This document shows positions 23,137 to 33,310 of a DNA stretch of 64,000 bases, in pieces (the first letter of the stretch is position 1; each line of letters opens with the position of its first letter). A program made the position numbers and the translations under genes. Origin of the DNA: Agrypnia vestita (taxonomy: Eukaryota; Arthropoda; Insecta; Trichoptera; Phryganeidae); assembly GCA_016648135.1 (NCBI GenBank), contig JADDOH010002041.1, positions 62,001 through 126,000 of the forward strand. Direction: 5' to 3'. Below the pieces are notes generated by a model that was not told where the DNA came from, ran no database searches, and saw only the letters and a program-made list of their open reading frames with translations.

Positions 23137-23875
23137 GGCTCAAGAATATGCGGTTGTTTCCTATAGCTCGGCGTCGAGAACTCACCCGTAACACGCTGGT
23201 GGAAAGAATCTCGATGCTTGGTCGTCCTCGGTGTCATCGAATCCAGATCTCCATGATTAAATCATGGAGATCTGGACACCTCACCCTGACACATCATTCA
23301 TCATCTTTACTATACTGCTGTATACCAGGAGCCTTTCGGAGCCCTTCTCCTCTGGCACAGGACATACATATCAGGAACCACACAGTTAACCGTAACATTC
23401 ACTCTGGAATACTATCTCTTTAATATCTCTAGTCTATTAGACTACACCGTGGTATCAATCACATCAACTATAATTGGCGATGCTAACATGGCTCATGGAT
23501 GAGTCTTTTCCAGCCACCCAGTTAGTTCATAACCCTTTAATCAGCAGTAAACATAATAATAATCCGGCCCATGTAGCCGCGACGTGGGATCCTCATCATT
23601 ATACACCAGTCAATTTGACTGCCCCGCGGGACAATATGCAAACCTTAATATCAGACGCGGGATTTCTTCCTGATATGTTTGTCGCCATGAGGACGAGGAC
23701 GCTGAATGGATCCCAGCAGAGGCAACAGAGTCTCGGGTTGGTTTTGGTCTGCAGCTTAGTGTGGGAGGTTATGTCTAAACAGGGGTTAACCACTGGATGC
23801 GGCAATGCTCTGGGGCCGTATCCCCCTCCCCCCCACAGGGGGGGGGGCATCTAGAATCCACGCTTGAACAGAAGT
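23137..23875. other. GC-richer unassigned block
   Basis: Two plus-strand frames (23127-23423, 98 codons; 23474-23854, 126 codons) show no domain. A perfect hairpin lies at 23243-23275 (CCAGATCTCCATGAT, TAA, then its reverse complement), with GGTGT/ACACC outside it. A C-run followed by a G-run closes the block near 23823-23848. It is probably retroelement-derived, but I cannot name the family. Confidence 0.3.
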
Positions 23876-24960
23876 GGTTAGACACTTCTTAAATTTTACT
23901 TACAAAACTGTATCTTCCATTCCCTTAGAATCTCGGGCTGTGATAATATCAGACAAAGCTTACCCCGAGCCTCTGGATGCGCCTTAGTTGTTATAAATAT
24001 GTTTATCTTCTCCCACTATGTACTGTGAACAGATTGAGCAGATCGGACAACGTGGGACGAGCTATCGGTAAGTTTCTTACTTGTGTCTTTGAATATAACG
24101 TATGCTATTATATCTTATAAACCTGTCATAGATGGGTATCGCGTGTGGTTGTGCAAACACTGTTCTAAGTTTCTATTATGAGGTATTGATAATCAAGGCG
24201 GATGGAATCTTAAGCGCATGCCGTTAACTTGACAACGATTGTATTGTTTTACATTTCAGTATTTTAACCCCGGGGGTATTATAGGTATGACGGTACAATG
24301 TAAGGAAGTTTTGCTACTAGCGTTTATTCTCCGGCGACGTCGCATATACTTGGCTCTTAGGCCGACTCAGGACGTGGGCGATATCGGTTATCTCTCGTAT
24401 AGGCGAAACTGTAGATTTTTAGGGCGGTTTCAGAAAAGTCCAAAGTAATTACCGAAATACGTTTTATGTCTCTGGCATTTCGTCTATAAGTGTTTGAAGA
24501 TGATATGTGGATTTCGTGACGATAAAGGTTAGGCGTTCTAACATCTTTAGTAAATATATCCGGTATGTTAATTACGAGTACGGAGTAGCTACTTGAAATA
24601 ATATTAGTAGAAATAATATTAAAATAATATTAGTTTTCATGTAAATATACTTCCGAAGTTCTAAGTACGACTAAAGTTTTCATCTAGTAGCTTAAAGCAC
24701 AAAGCGTGTGCTTTAAAGTCACAAAAGTCGTAATAAAGTTCAATTCGGTAGCTTAAAGTCCTTGGGCTTTACGTAAAACTTATATATTATTAAACTTTAT
24801 AGTTAGGTATTTAGGTTAGGTAGGATCCAGGTTACGTTACAGTACAATGTACATAATATAATAGCAGCTATATACCAATATACATACATTGTATGTACAT
24901 AGGTACTGAAATATTTTTATCAAATATCGTTGAAAGATTTGGCAGATACTTCGTGGTACA
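23876..24960. other. Spacer, nothing recognised
   Basis: A 69-codon frame (24239-24448) has no motif. Near 24680-24780 short inverted and repeated words (GTAGCTTAAAG, GCTTTA) occur but form no clear element. Confidence 0.35.
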
Positions 24961-24965
24961 GCATT

Positions 24966-25215
24966 ATAATTTAAAATATGTTTTACTTTACTTTGTAATA
25001 CACACACACACAATATGAGTTATTAAATTACTACTATAGTTTCGAGAGGAGCAGTCCCTCTCATCATCAGGTGTAGATAATAACTAACTTAAATACCTAC
25101 AAATCAATCTAGGTAGGTCAGGGGGGCGCGCGGTCGAAACTATAGTAGTCATTCAATAACTCATATTGTGTGTATGTATTACAAAGTAAAGTAAAACATA
25201 TTTTAAATTATTTTT
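24966..25215. mobile_element. Inverted-repeat element with conserved hairpin
   Basis: The ~80-base left arm (AATTTAAAATATGTTTTACT through TACTATAGTTTCGA) recurs reverse-complemented at about 25135-25210 with few differences, around a ~95-base centre. The inner edge of the left arm carries the hairpin described at 25039-25070. No coding content. It is possibly the end region of a Penelope-like or similar retroelement. Confidence 0.65.
25039..25070 (-). other. CTGATGAT-stem-GAAAC hairpin, copy A
   Basis: On the minus strand: CTGATGAT, stem GAGAGG, 7-base loop, stem CCTCTC, then GAAAC, 32 bases in all. The stem is a perfect 6-bp match. The layout is identical to copy B at 26689-26720 although the stem and loop sequences differ. 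CTGATGA and GAAAC are the two conserved boxes of hammerhead ribozymes, but there is one extra base before the stem, so ribozyme activity is not claimed. Confidence 0.5.
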
Positions 25216-25609
25216 GTCAAAATTCAAAAATGAATGAAATTGCATGTAATTTATATATAAATTGAGAAACAATAATATCAGCATGTATTTACGAAAAAAA
25301 ATATTTAACGTAATCTTAAAAGCGCTAAAGTTTAATTACAATTTATAAGCTTTTGAAAATATCTATCGATATAATTAGTTGATTTTCAGCTACAATAATA
25401 ATTATCACGTAATTATTAATATTTATTATTATTTACTAAATACTTAATTAAATTATCATGTTCAAACAAAGGTTCATACTTTAATAATTACATTACATGG
25501 AATTTATTTCTAAGGACTATATTCATTATTATAACGATCTTATGTGCGTATTTCTTCAAATAATTTTCTTTCAGTAATGTATAAGTTTTCATAATGAATT
25601 AATCCCCGT
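25216..25609. other. AT-rich spacer
   Basis: Nothing recognised. Confidence 0.35.
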
Positions 25610-26480
25610 ACTGTTGTTAGGTGTTTGCTCTTCGCGGACGATATGAGACTCTATAGGGTCATTGAAACAGTGCAGGATTGCAAACTTTTGCAGTGTGCAC
25701 TGGACTCTTTACAGAAATGGAGTCAATAACCTATTTTTAAATGTCTTCAAACGTTAAGTGATTTTGTCGCACCCGAACAATAATAAATACACTGTGATTA
25801 AAAAATTGATGGAAAAGTTTTGAGTGCGGTAGATAAAATAAGAGATCTAGGCGTAGTTGTAGACAAAAAGTTTTCTCTAGTCACCCATATCAATTCCACA
25901 CTTGATAGAGAAGTAAGAAATTCAGGCTTCTTACTTAGGTTAAGCAAAAATATCAAAAAAATTTAAACTTTCTTATTATTATTTAAGATCATGATTCGAC
26001 CAATACTAAAATTTAATACAGTTGTTTGAAGCTCTCATTATACATATCACATGAGTAATATAAAGAGAGTGTAAAATAAATTTCTTAGATTTATCAATTA
26101 TAAGCGAGTAACATTAATTACAGCGCTCTTAGATTTTTTTCTTTGTCGATAAACTAGAAATTAAAAGAATAGTGACGGACTTTCTCCTTTAACACGAATT
26201 AATAAACGGAACTATCGACTGTCCTCAACTATTATAACGTATCTGGTTATGTGTTCCATCTCGCTCACCTAGAATTCATACAGGTTTTAACTCGGAAACT
26301 ACTGTCACCAACTTTTGTCTTTCATTTCCCACTGCAAAGACTTCCTAAACCAGCAAACAGATACGGACAACTGAACGTTTTTCCACCAACTTTATAATAT
26401 TCAAACATAGATTAAAAGTATTGAAAGATTACTAGTACCTACTCGTCAGATTGGACTTAAATAAATGGATTGTATTTCAG
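25610..26480 (+). pseudogene. Degraded LINE reverse transcriptase C-terminal half
   Basis: Readable fragments in several frames include LLFADDMRLYRVI (the catalytic F/YADD box, near 25628), DCKLLQCALDSLQKWS, KIRDLGVVVDKKFS and FLRFINYKR. The order matches the RT palm and thumb of Jockey/CR1-like LINEs, and the DLGV block resembles the copy on the minus strand at 51572-52342. Many stops and frameshifts make it a long-dead copy. Confidence 0.65.
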
Positions 26481-26600
26481 TTGTTGATGGGATTAGATAA
26501 CTGTCATGTAAAAAAATTATTGTATTATGCTTTTCTAAGCTTGTGCTATTACTTTCCACTTTACATTATTTTATTTTGTATTTTTATTATTTTTTTTATT

Positions 26601-26777
26601 TTCTGTGTATAGTTTTCTGGGATATTCTGCCGTGTGTATGTGACCTCTCTGGCCAACGTTTCGGATCCCATTGCAGGGTCCATCAGCCCTGATGATGGAC
26701 CCTGCAATGGGATCCGAAACGTTGGCCAGAGAGGTCACATACACACGGCAGAATATCCCAGAAAACTATACACAGAA
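26601..26777. mobile_element. Near-perfect 177-bp palindrome
   Basis: The 83-base left arm beginning TTCTGTGTATAGTTTTCTGG is repeated exactly, reverse-complemented, ending at 26777. Only the central ~14 bases (CATCAGCCCTGATG) are imperfect. The plus-strand right half reads as DPAMGSETLAREVTYTRQNI and NILNGREN-like residues (frame 26671-27135), a tail also seen in weak form at about 36840-36920, so it is a piece of a repeated protein-coding element. It holds hairpin copy B. Confidence 0.8.
26689..26720 (+). other. CTGATGAT-stem-GAAAC hairpin, copy B
   Basis: CTGATGAT, stem GGACCC, 7-base loop, stem GGATCC (one mismatch), GAAAC: 8+6+7+6+5 = 32 bases, the same spacing as copy A on the minus strand at 25039-25070. 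A partly deleted mirror copy is in the left arm of the surrounding palindrome. Confidence 0.5.
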
Positions 26778-28549
26778 GATTCTGAACGGCCGTGAAAACC
26801 TAAGGACATTTTTTTTATTGTTATTATTTAATATTATTTTGTATTGTATTATTATATTATGCTTTTTTGAACATCTGTTTTTACTGTATACTTTCCTTTT
26901 TACTTTATATTATATTTATCTTTTAGTATTCTGCTACTGCTATGTATTTGCTTTCTACTTTATATTATTATCTTTTCTTGTTTGTATTTCTTGGGCATCC
27001 ACTGTCACCATTTTCGACATTCATTCATTCAATGCACACTTGTTTAATGTATACTTTGTAATGATCCCGGTAGCCAGTAGGGATCCTAATCAAATCGAGC
27101 AGACTGTATTTAATGTCGAAATGATGTTCAATTAATATTATAAAGCATTTTATTGTATTTCAATATATATCGTTCTCCTGGTCACGGTAAGCACTGTGAT
27201 GACCCAGGTAGATAGTAGGGCATCGCGGCCTTGATACATTTAATAATAATTTAGTATAGCTCCTGGTCCGGCACCAGAGTTAGACATCCCATGGGGTGTG
27301 TGTTGAATATATAAGGCGAAGCAAATCTATAATACAAATCATTCCATTGCAAATCAATGTAAATCATATTCTTTTCACGGCTAACGATGCAAGATGACCC
27401 TAATGTGGGTCCTACTAAATAATGAAGGTTAGTAAGTAGCAAAACGTCGCGTTCAAAATACAATATATTGGATTATCAAATATTTCACTATTCTTATATG
27501 TGAGCGCGCTCGATCGAGCGGCAGGATGCAACCGGTCGACTTCAACCATATGATGTAGCGATACAGCTGTTAAAATTAAATATTCTATACAGAATATTTT
27601 ACTACTACTAAAATTCAACATTTCATATGAAATAATGTTCTATACTATCAGAAATACTTTATTCGGTAAATTAACTAAAAATATGAATTATTAACTAACA
27701 TATTTCTAACATCTTGGGTTCGCATACTATATTGAAAATACCTAATGCCCTTTGCATTTACTAAGTATATTACCTAAATAGCCACAGCTATACCATCCTG
27801 TCCGTCAGGGACTAAACATAAAACATAGTTATATTTCTAAAAGTGCTACCTCTTACGCGACAAAAATACCTATTGCAGTCGGGCTATGAATATGAACTAT
27901 TTCCGCCTCATAATGGCGCCTGGAACCAATACTAAAAACCTCACTAGGAATAATAAATGCGACTAAATCTCGATAAATACAATATATACTATTCGTAATA
28001 CGTCGTTGAATTGGCACATGATTCGTCTAATGGATGAAGGACCCCGTTGTGTATCGTAATAACTTCAAATTCTTTTATAGGAGCAGTGTGGAAACAATTG
28101 CATAATATTACGTAATAAAAACATCTAACGAACCTAATAATCTATACATTTATGTTACAATAAAATACGTTCACTAGAAAGAATTCGTGTATTAGAAATA
28201 AAACATTTTCGATTGGAGACAAACCAGTAAAATCGTTCGAACGGCGCAAAGGGAAAAATTCACACATATTAAATAACATTGAAATTAATAATCATAAACA
28301 CTTTGTATTAGCAAATTCTTACCTTGAATGGTGTCGTCTTAGACGTGTATGAACCTGTTCATATTAATTGCGTGAGAAAATAATACATATATTTGCTCTT
28401 TACGAAATACGACATTTTTGAAGCGAAACTTCTTTATTAATAAGTAGATAAGGTCTCGGGGATGGTTTGTTCGAAAGGATTCTACAACAGCCCGTGAGTT
28501 TATATAAAATAATAGTTTCTTTGAATGCTAATTTTGGTTTTTTAAACCC
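26778..28549. other. Spacer, nothing firmly recognised
   Basis: A 154-codon frame that begins in the palindrome runs to 27135. After residue ~45 it is low-complexity Leu/Phe/Tyr encoded by TAT/TTA repeats and is not a plausible protein. The rest has only short frames. Confidence 0.35.
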
Positions 28550-28860
28550 TCAGCATCTCTGCTGAGAGGGGTAGAGGCTCCGCGCCCGCCTAAACCCGGT
28601 GGCCGACTTCCTAAGTGACTAAACGGCCCCCCTTGTTCCTCCGGAACTTACTGCATCCCGAGACTCTATCTCTTCTTTACGAGATGTGATCCCGTGACGC
28701 CTCTCTTTTAGGCTTATAATTGAGAAGGCCGTACTCTTTTGGTACGAGTTTCTGATGATGTGTGTTGTCTTGAGGCGCCTTTCTTTTAGGCCGGTGTTTG
28801 AAGAATCATGTACTCTTTTGGTACGAATTGATGACGACATTAGCCTCCTTTGCGGGCATA
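28550..28860 (+). repeat. GC-rich block with two ~75-base tandem units
   Basis: GCCT(C/T)TCTTTTAGGC and GTACTCTTTTGGTACGA occur at about 28698-28746 and again at about 28780-28829. A CAGCATCTCTGCTGAGAGG hairpin lies at the left edge. The block is unlike its AT-rich flanks and may be the untranslated region of an unidentified retroelement. Confidence 0.5.
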
Positions 28861-29489
28861 GTCAGCGATGTTACAAATTATTGTGCAATCTCATTATGCC
28901 TTTTCAGAGCGGCGTCCCACGATTCTGCATCTTGCAACATTTACTTTGGACAAATGTTAGAGTGTTAGTAACATATTTATAATATCCCAGCTATTCCATA
29001 TGAGTGAATGATTTTTATATTTATTCTGGCCCTGTCTTTCTTACAGAGGACGAAATAGAAGTTAACGTTTTCTATCAAGGTTTTACAGCATTCAAGCATG
29101 GAAATCCTTCCAAAGACATAGGGAACCTTTTTGTTGGTTTAAGTAGTTTGCGCCAGATGAGGTTAGGTGGTCGGTTTATTGACGACCCCGAGCAACAAGG
29201 AGGACCCCGCCTTTAAGGGGCCCTGCAGGGGCTTGTGCGGGTTCCACGCCCAAGTGCCGGCAATCATCCACCCCTCAGCCAGCTAGGCTAACACAAACCA
29301 GATATCCCCAATCTTTAGTTAGACTTCCCCATTCTGTCCTTTACTCGTCATTCTGAAGCTACTTGTTAAGCTAGATGTACCGAGGTACTCAAATCATAAA
29401 GAGTTAACTGAAGACCGGATTGCGCAATACTTATGCAATACAGTAATTATTATAATGCTACTAAGTAATTCATATAGAAATCCGTGTAT
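28861..29489. other. Unassigned, GC-rich at 29190-29290
   Basis: A 70-codon frame (29004-29216) ends in a GC-rich stretch containing a CCCCGCCTTTAAGGGG hairpin near 29205. No domain was recognised. Confidence 0.3.
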
Positions 29490-29690
29490 TCAAATTTTAG
29501 CATAAACGGTATGAAATTCGCTTTGCATAAAAATACACCCGTTTGGAACGGAATTCTTGTACGATTTGAACCAATATCACACAAGCAATCGTGATATTTA
29601 ATTACACATAATTATTCCGAACTCAAATATTCCCAAAATAAATACATTTCGATAGTGAAAATAATTAACCGTAATAGATAATATAAATAT
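29490..29690 (+). repeat. Dispersed repeat R, plus copy
   Basis: Inverted partner of 22926-23136. It abuts the LTR that starts at 29702. Confidence 0.7.
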
Positions 29691-29701
29691 GTTCCTTAGC
29701 T

Positions 29702-30189
29702 GTTACACAGTGGCGGTATGATCCTCTCTGCTACTGATGAATGGTAGATTCCTCCATAAGTCCGGGCAGCAACTCCGTCCGCAAATGCTGTTCTGGAACT
29801 CAGGGCTCCGTCGGTAGTCTGTTGGGCAGCGCTCCCGCTCGCAAGTCTGGTCTCGAACTGAAGGGGCAGAGTATATCGTGTTCGCTCCTTTTATACTCTC
29901 GATTGCACCATATCTTCGAAATCCACGCTAGTGCAGTGACTCATCCTATGAGCGATGACCTCACCGCCGGCGCTCGCCATTGGCCGGATTCAGCCATCAG
30001 GACGGTCGCCTCCGGCTCAACCCGTCGAAAGGTAACGCGTGCCTGTGATTGGTCCGTTTCGTTAAAATAAGAGTAAAGCACTCGCTACACGCGAGACCTG
30101 CTGTTCCGTTTCATAAATAATAAAGGCTCGTTCGCACCCACTCACAAGGTCGAGTCTATTAGGATTGGCAAACAATATTAATTTAACAC
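29702..30189 (-). mobile_element. Solo LTR, family 2
   Basis: On the minus strand it begins TGTTAAATTAATATTG and ends CACTGTGTAACA, about 488 bases. A TATAAAAGG box is visible at about 29889-29897 (minus), with a CG-rich U3 that includes CCAAT-like boxes (CCAATCA, CCAATGG). A related, more decayed copy is at 20849-21354. I could not confirm identical flanking target duplications. A 109-codon plus-strand frame (29741-30070) is antisense to the LTR and has no motif. Confidence 0.55.
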
Positions 30190-30442
30190 AGAACCATATC
30201 CATGGTATAATAAAGATCTAAGAAATATTACTTGTATAGCTGAATATTCAATATTTTGTTAGCCTCTTGTAATACATAGAATCTTAAGAAGAAATATATC
30301 AGGCTTTTACTTTTAACCGATTCCAAACAGAAGAAATATATTTTTGATGTCCATACTTGACTTTTTTTGAATATTATTATTTTAAGATTTTCTAAATTTA
30401 TTAAATCTATCTCTATGTCGACCATCACAACTTTACCTTATT

Positions 30443-30482
30443 TTTGTAAAAGTCCTGAAGGGCGTTAATAAATAAATGAATA
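30443..30482 (+). mobile_element. LINE 3' terminus scrap
   Basis: TTTGTAAAAGTCCTGAAGGG followed by a TAATAAATAAATGAAT tail matches the LINE end at 14281-14370 (minus) and the 3' end style of the LINE at 51215-52345. The upstream 250 bases show no readable protein. Confidence 0.45.
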
Positions 30483-31782
30483 CAAAAACATTTTTTTTAT
30501 TAAATGAAACAAACCATTACAACACGTCGTTATCAAATGTAATTGGGTTTCAAATATCCAACTCAAATGATTAAAATCTAATTACGATGTGAAAATACAT
30601 TGATAGACAAAAAGCTAATAGGAATGTGAAGCCACTGAGATAAAACAATCAGGTTAAGGTAAAACAATAATTGAATATTTTTACAATACAATAATTACTT
30701 ATGGACCTGCTGGATTTCAAAGCCTTTTGTCAAGCTGAAAGCCTCAAATAAAAGAAGCGATATCTTACCCTTTGTTTGTCCTGCACTGCTTTGTACGACG
30801 TCACATGAGACGAGTGTCCAGTTTCAGTTGAGGTAACTGTTGCGGAGTCCGTATTCTTCGTACTTAGACTGGTGGAAGGGAAGCTCTGCTGGACGAGATT
30901 ATTGCGGGCAATTTCTATGATCCGTAAAAAGAAAAGAAAATCTCGTTTATTTGGTTGAAAATGTCTACCAAAGTAAAGCAAAGAAAGGCGGTATTTTTCA
31001 TTACCAGTTTATTTCAGTTAGTAATACTTTATAAGACACATTCTCAATTAATTACGTACATTATTCGGAATTGTCGAATAAGCTAAGAAAAAACTAAGCC
31101 TCACTCAAACAAACACGAGGTTTTTTTAATTGATGAAGTGCTAAATCCTAAGTCATATTCGGTGCATTTTACCATTCATGTACAAAGTGCAATAAAATTT
31201 GTAAAGTCAACCCAACTATTCAGACTTTTTTTTGTTTTTACTGAAAATATTTTTTTAAAGGCTGTAAACTACATTTTTACTTAATATGCAGAAACGTTCT
31301 GACGTAACTTCTAATAAAAATTATTTGAAAATCGTCGAAATTGTTAAGCCCGTTTACTGTTACATTTTTTCTTTGAGATTTTTATAATATTTATAACATG
31401 AATATGAAAAAATGACAAATATTTTCAAACTAACCCAACCTGCCTGGGCTATGAAAACTGGACCGACTCGAATGGCCGCTGGTGAAATTCCAACTTTTAC
31501 CGAAGTTCAGGAATTTTATTAAAATATTCATATTCACTAATAAAAATCTAAAAGAAAACAAAATTAAAGGAAAATAGTGAACAAAAGCCGGCAACATTTT
31601 TATATCAATTTTCATTGTGTCCGAGGTGAACTTTTATCTTATGAATATTTTAAGAATGCCATATTTTAATAATTTTTCTGCGACATTCGATTAATTAATT
31701 AAATATTTATATTCGGGGCATAAGGCACAAAACAACATATTTGATATACGGCACCAGTATTAACCGCACTGTACATGTCGGC
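30483..31782. other. Spacer, nothing recognised
   Basis: AT-rich, with short minus-strand frames (30730-30981, 31430-31615) that lack motifs. Confidence 0.35.
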
Positions 31783-32295
31783 TTATCTATACCTATAAAA
31801 CTCAATGTCTGCCTGTTTGTCTGTTCTCTATACATATCTACACCATTTGACCGATTTGACCCAAATTCTGCGTACTTATTTTTTGGAACCCGGAGAGTAA
31901 CATAGGCAACATTTCCCCCTCTCTGATATATTTTCCTGCTCTACCCTGCCTCTGATATATTTTCTATACAAATCTACACCGTTTGACCTATTTGACCTAA
32001 ATTTGGCATACTTATTCTTTAGAACCGGGCGGATAACATAGGTGGTACTTCCCCCTCCTCTATTACTTTACTTCCGCCTCAGATATATATCTTTATACAA
32101 ATCTACACCGTTTGACCGATATGGTCCAAATTTCGGATACTATTTTTTTAGGATTCGGCGGAAAACAAAGGCCATATTTCCCCCTGTTTTTATTAGAGGC
32201 TTTGCAAATTAATGGAACCTTTGTTTCCCCCCATTAACTTACTTTCAACTAAATCCTTAATCCAGGCAATGCCAGGTATGAACAGCTAGTTTTTA
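31783..32295 (-). mobile_element. Module-repeat element, copy 2
   Basis: Minus-strand relative of 16478-17200. The plus strand shows CTATACCTATAAAAC, then CTGCCTGTTTGTCTGTTC. At least three module copies follow with ATCTACACC(A/G)TTTGACC and AACATAGG(C/T)-type words, and it ends with GAACAGCTAGTTTTT, the complement of the family start. It has fewer and more diverged modules than copy 1. Confidence 0.65.
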
Positions 32296-33126
32296 AATAA
32301 AACTAAATGCCGACCATCCCTAGATAAAATAGAATATTTTCCCAGTGTAAAATATTGTGGATAGATAAAATAACATGTTTTCTTCTACTCCCCGTTGGAT
32401 AAATTCTATGTTAAACTCAAAAGAGTCGAGACTACTTTTAGGTAGCACCGCTTTCAGTAGTCTTCTATTCGGTAGTTGCATATTGAGTCTGCAGAACGGT
32501 GGTCTTGAAGGGGTTCATACTTGCATCTCGCTTTCATATTCATTCACACGAGAACACTCGGTGAGACAGACAGGAGCGAACTTTAAGATATCGAAATAAA
32601 GTTCATAAATTTATTGTTTTTATTAATAGTCTTTATACTCTTCTGAATATTATTTACAATTTATTTTATCGTTAGGTCACTATTTATTATTAATTTATCA
32701 TCAAAAATTTGCTACATAATTTTATCGTATTCAGAATTTTCATAAAATATTTATTCTTTGTACTCTACTAATGTCATTCTAGAACCATTTATTCGGATGA
32801 ATAATGACCTGTTGACGGTCTGCTTATTAAAAAAATAATGTAAAATAAATAAAAAAGCGCTTTGTTTCAACATCCCACCAGTTTGTCAAACAAATGATCA
32901 TATTTACTCCATTAATGTATTCATATTTATTTATGATGAAGTTAATTTTTGTTATTTTTCAAATCATATTGTTCTTTAATTTTTTTTGTTCTTTTTACAA
33001 TTTAAATAATAGGGTATATCATTAAACATTTCAAATATGGGAAATATTTATCTTACTGTATCTATGAGAGTCAGAAGACTCGTATATATATAGAGATGGA
33101 GTACAGGTACAAGGTATAAATATGCA
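32296..33126. other. Spacer, nothing firmly recognised
   Basis: A 74-codon frame (32375-32599) covers a GC-richer stretch followed by AATAAAGTTCATAAAT, which could be a retroelement end; no family was recognised. Confidence 0.3.
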
Positions 33127-33310
33127 TTTTTTTTTTTTTAAATAGAGATGCGAACACGGAATTCGTGTCACAAATATCTTACTATTTTCAAACTAAGCTA
33201 AACGCTTGTGCTATGAAAATAGGACTAACTTGCTAGTCTGGAGCGAGGTTCGAACCCGCGATCTTTGGATCACGAGGCGAGTGTCCTAACCACAAGACCA
33301 ACAAACTACT
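33127..33310 (-). mobile_element. tRNA-derived SINE, family A, copy 2
   Basis: Minus-strand head TCTTGTGGTTAGGACACTCG and B box GGGTTCGAACCTCG, then the shared body to a T-run at 33127-33140. It is the best preserved B box of the four copies. Confidence 0.8.

Noticed and set aside
23474..23854. 126-codon frame in a GC-rich block
   Set aside because: No recognisable domain; ends in a C/G homopolymer hairpin. Kept only as part of an unassigned block.
26689..26720. Calling the CTGATGA...GAAAC hairpin a hammerhead ribozyme
   Set aside because: One extra base lies between CTGATGA and the stem, and I could not form convincing helices I and III; reported only as a shared layout.
26671..27135. 154-codon frame after the palindrome
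   Set aside because: Only the first ~45 residues look element-derived; the rest is Leu/Phe/Tyr from TTA/TAT low-complexity DNA.
29741..30070. 109-codon plus-strand frame
   Set aside because: Lies antisense inside an LTR with its own TATA box and has no motif.
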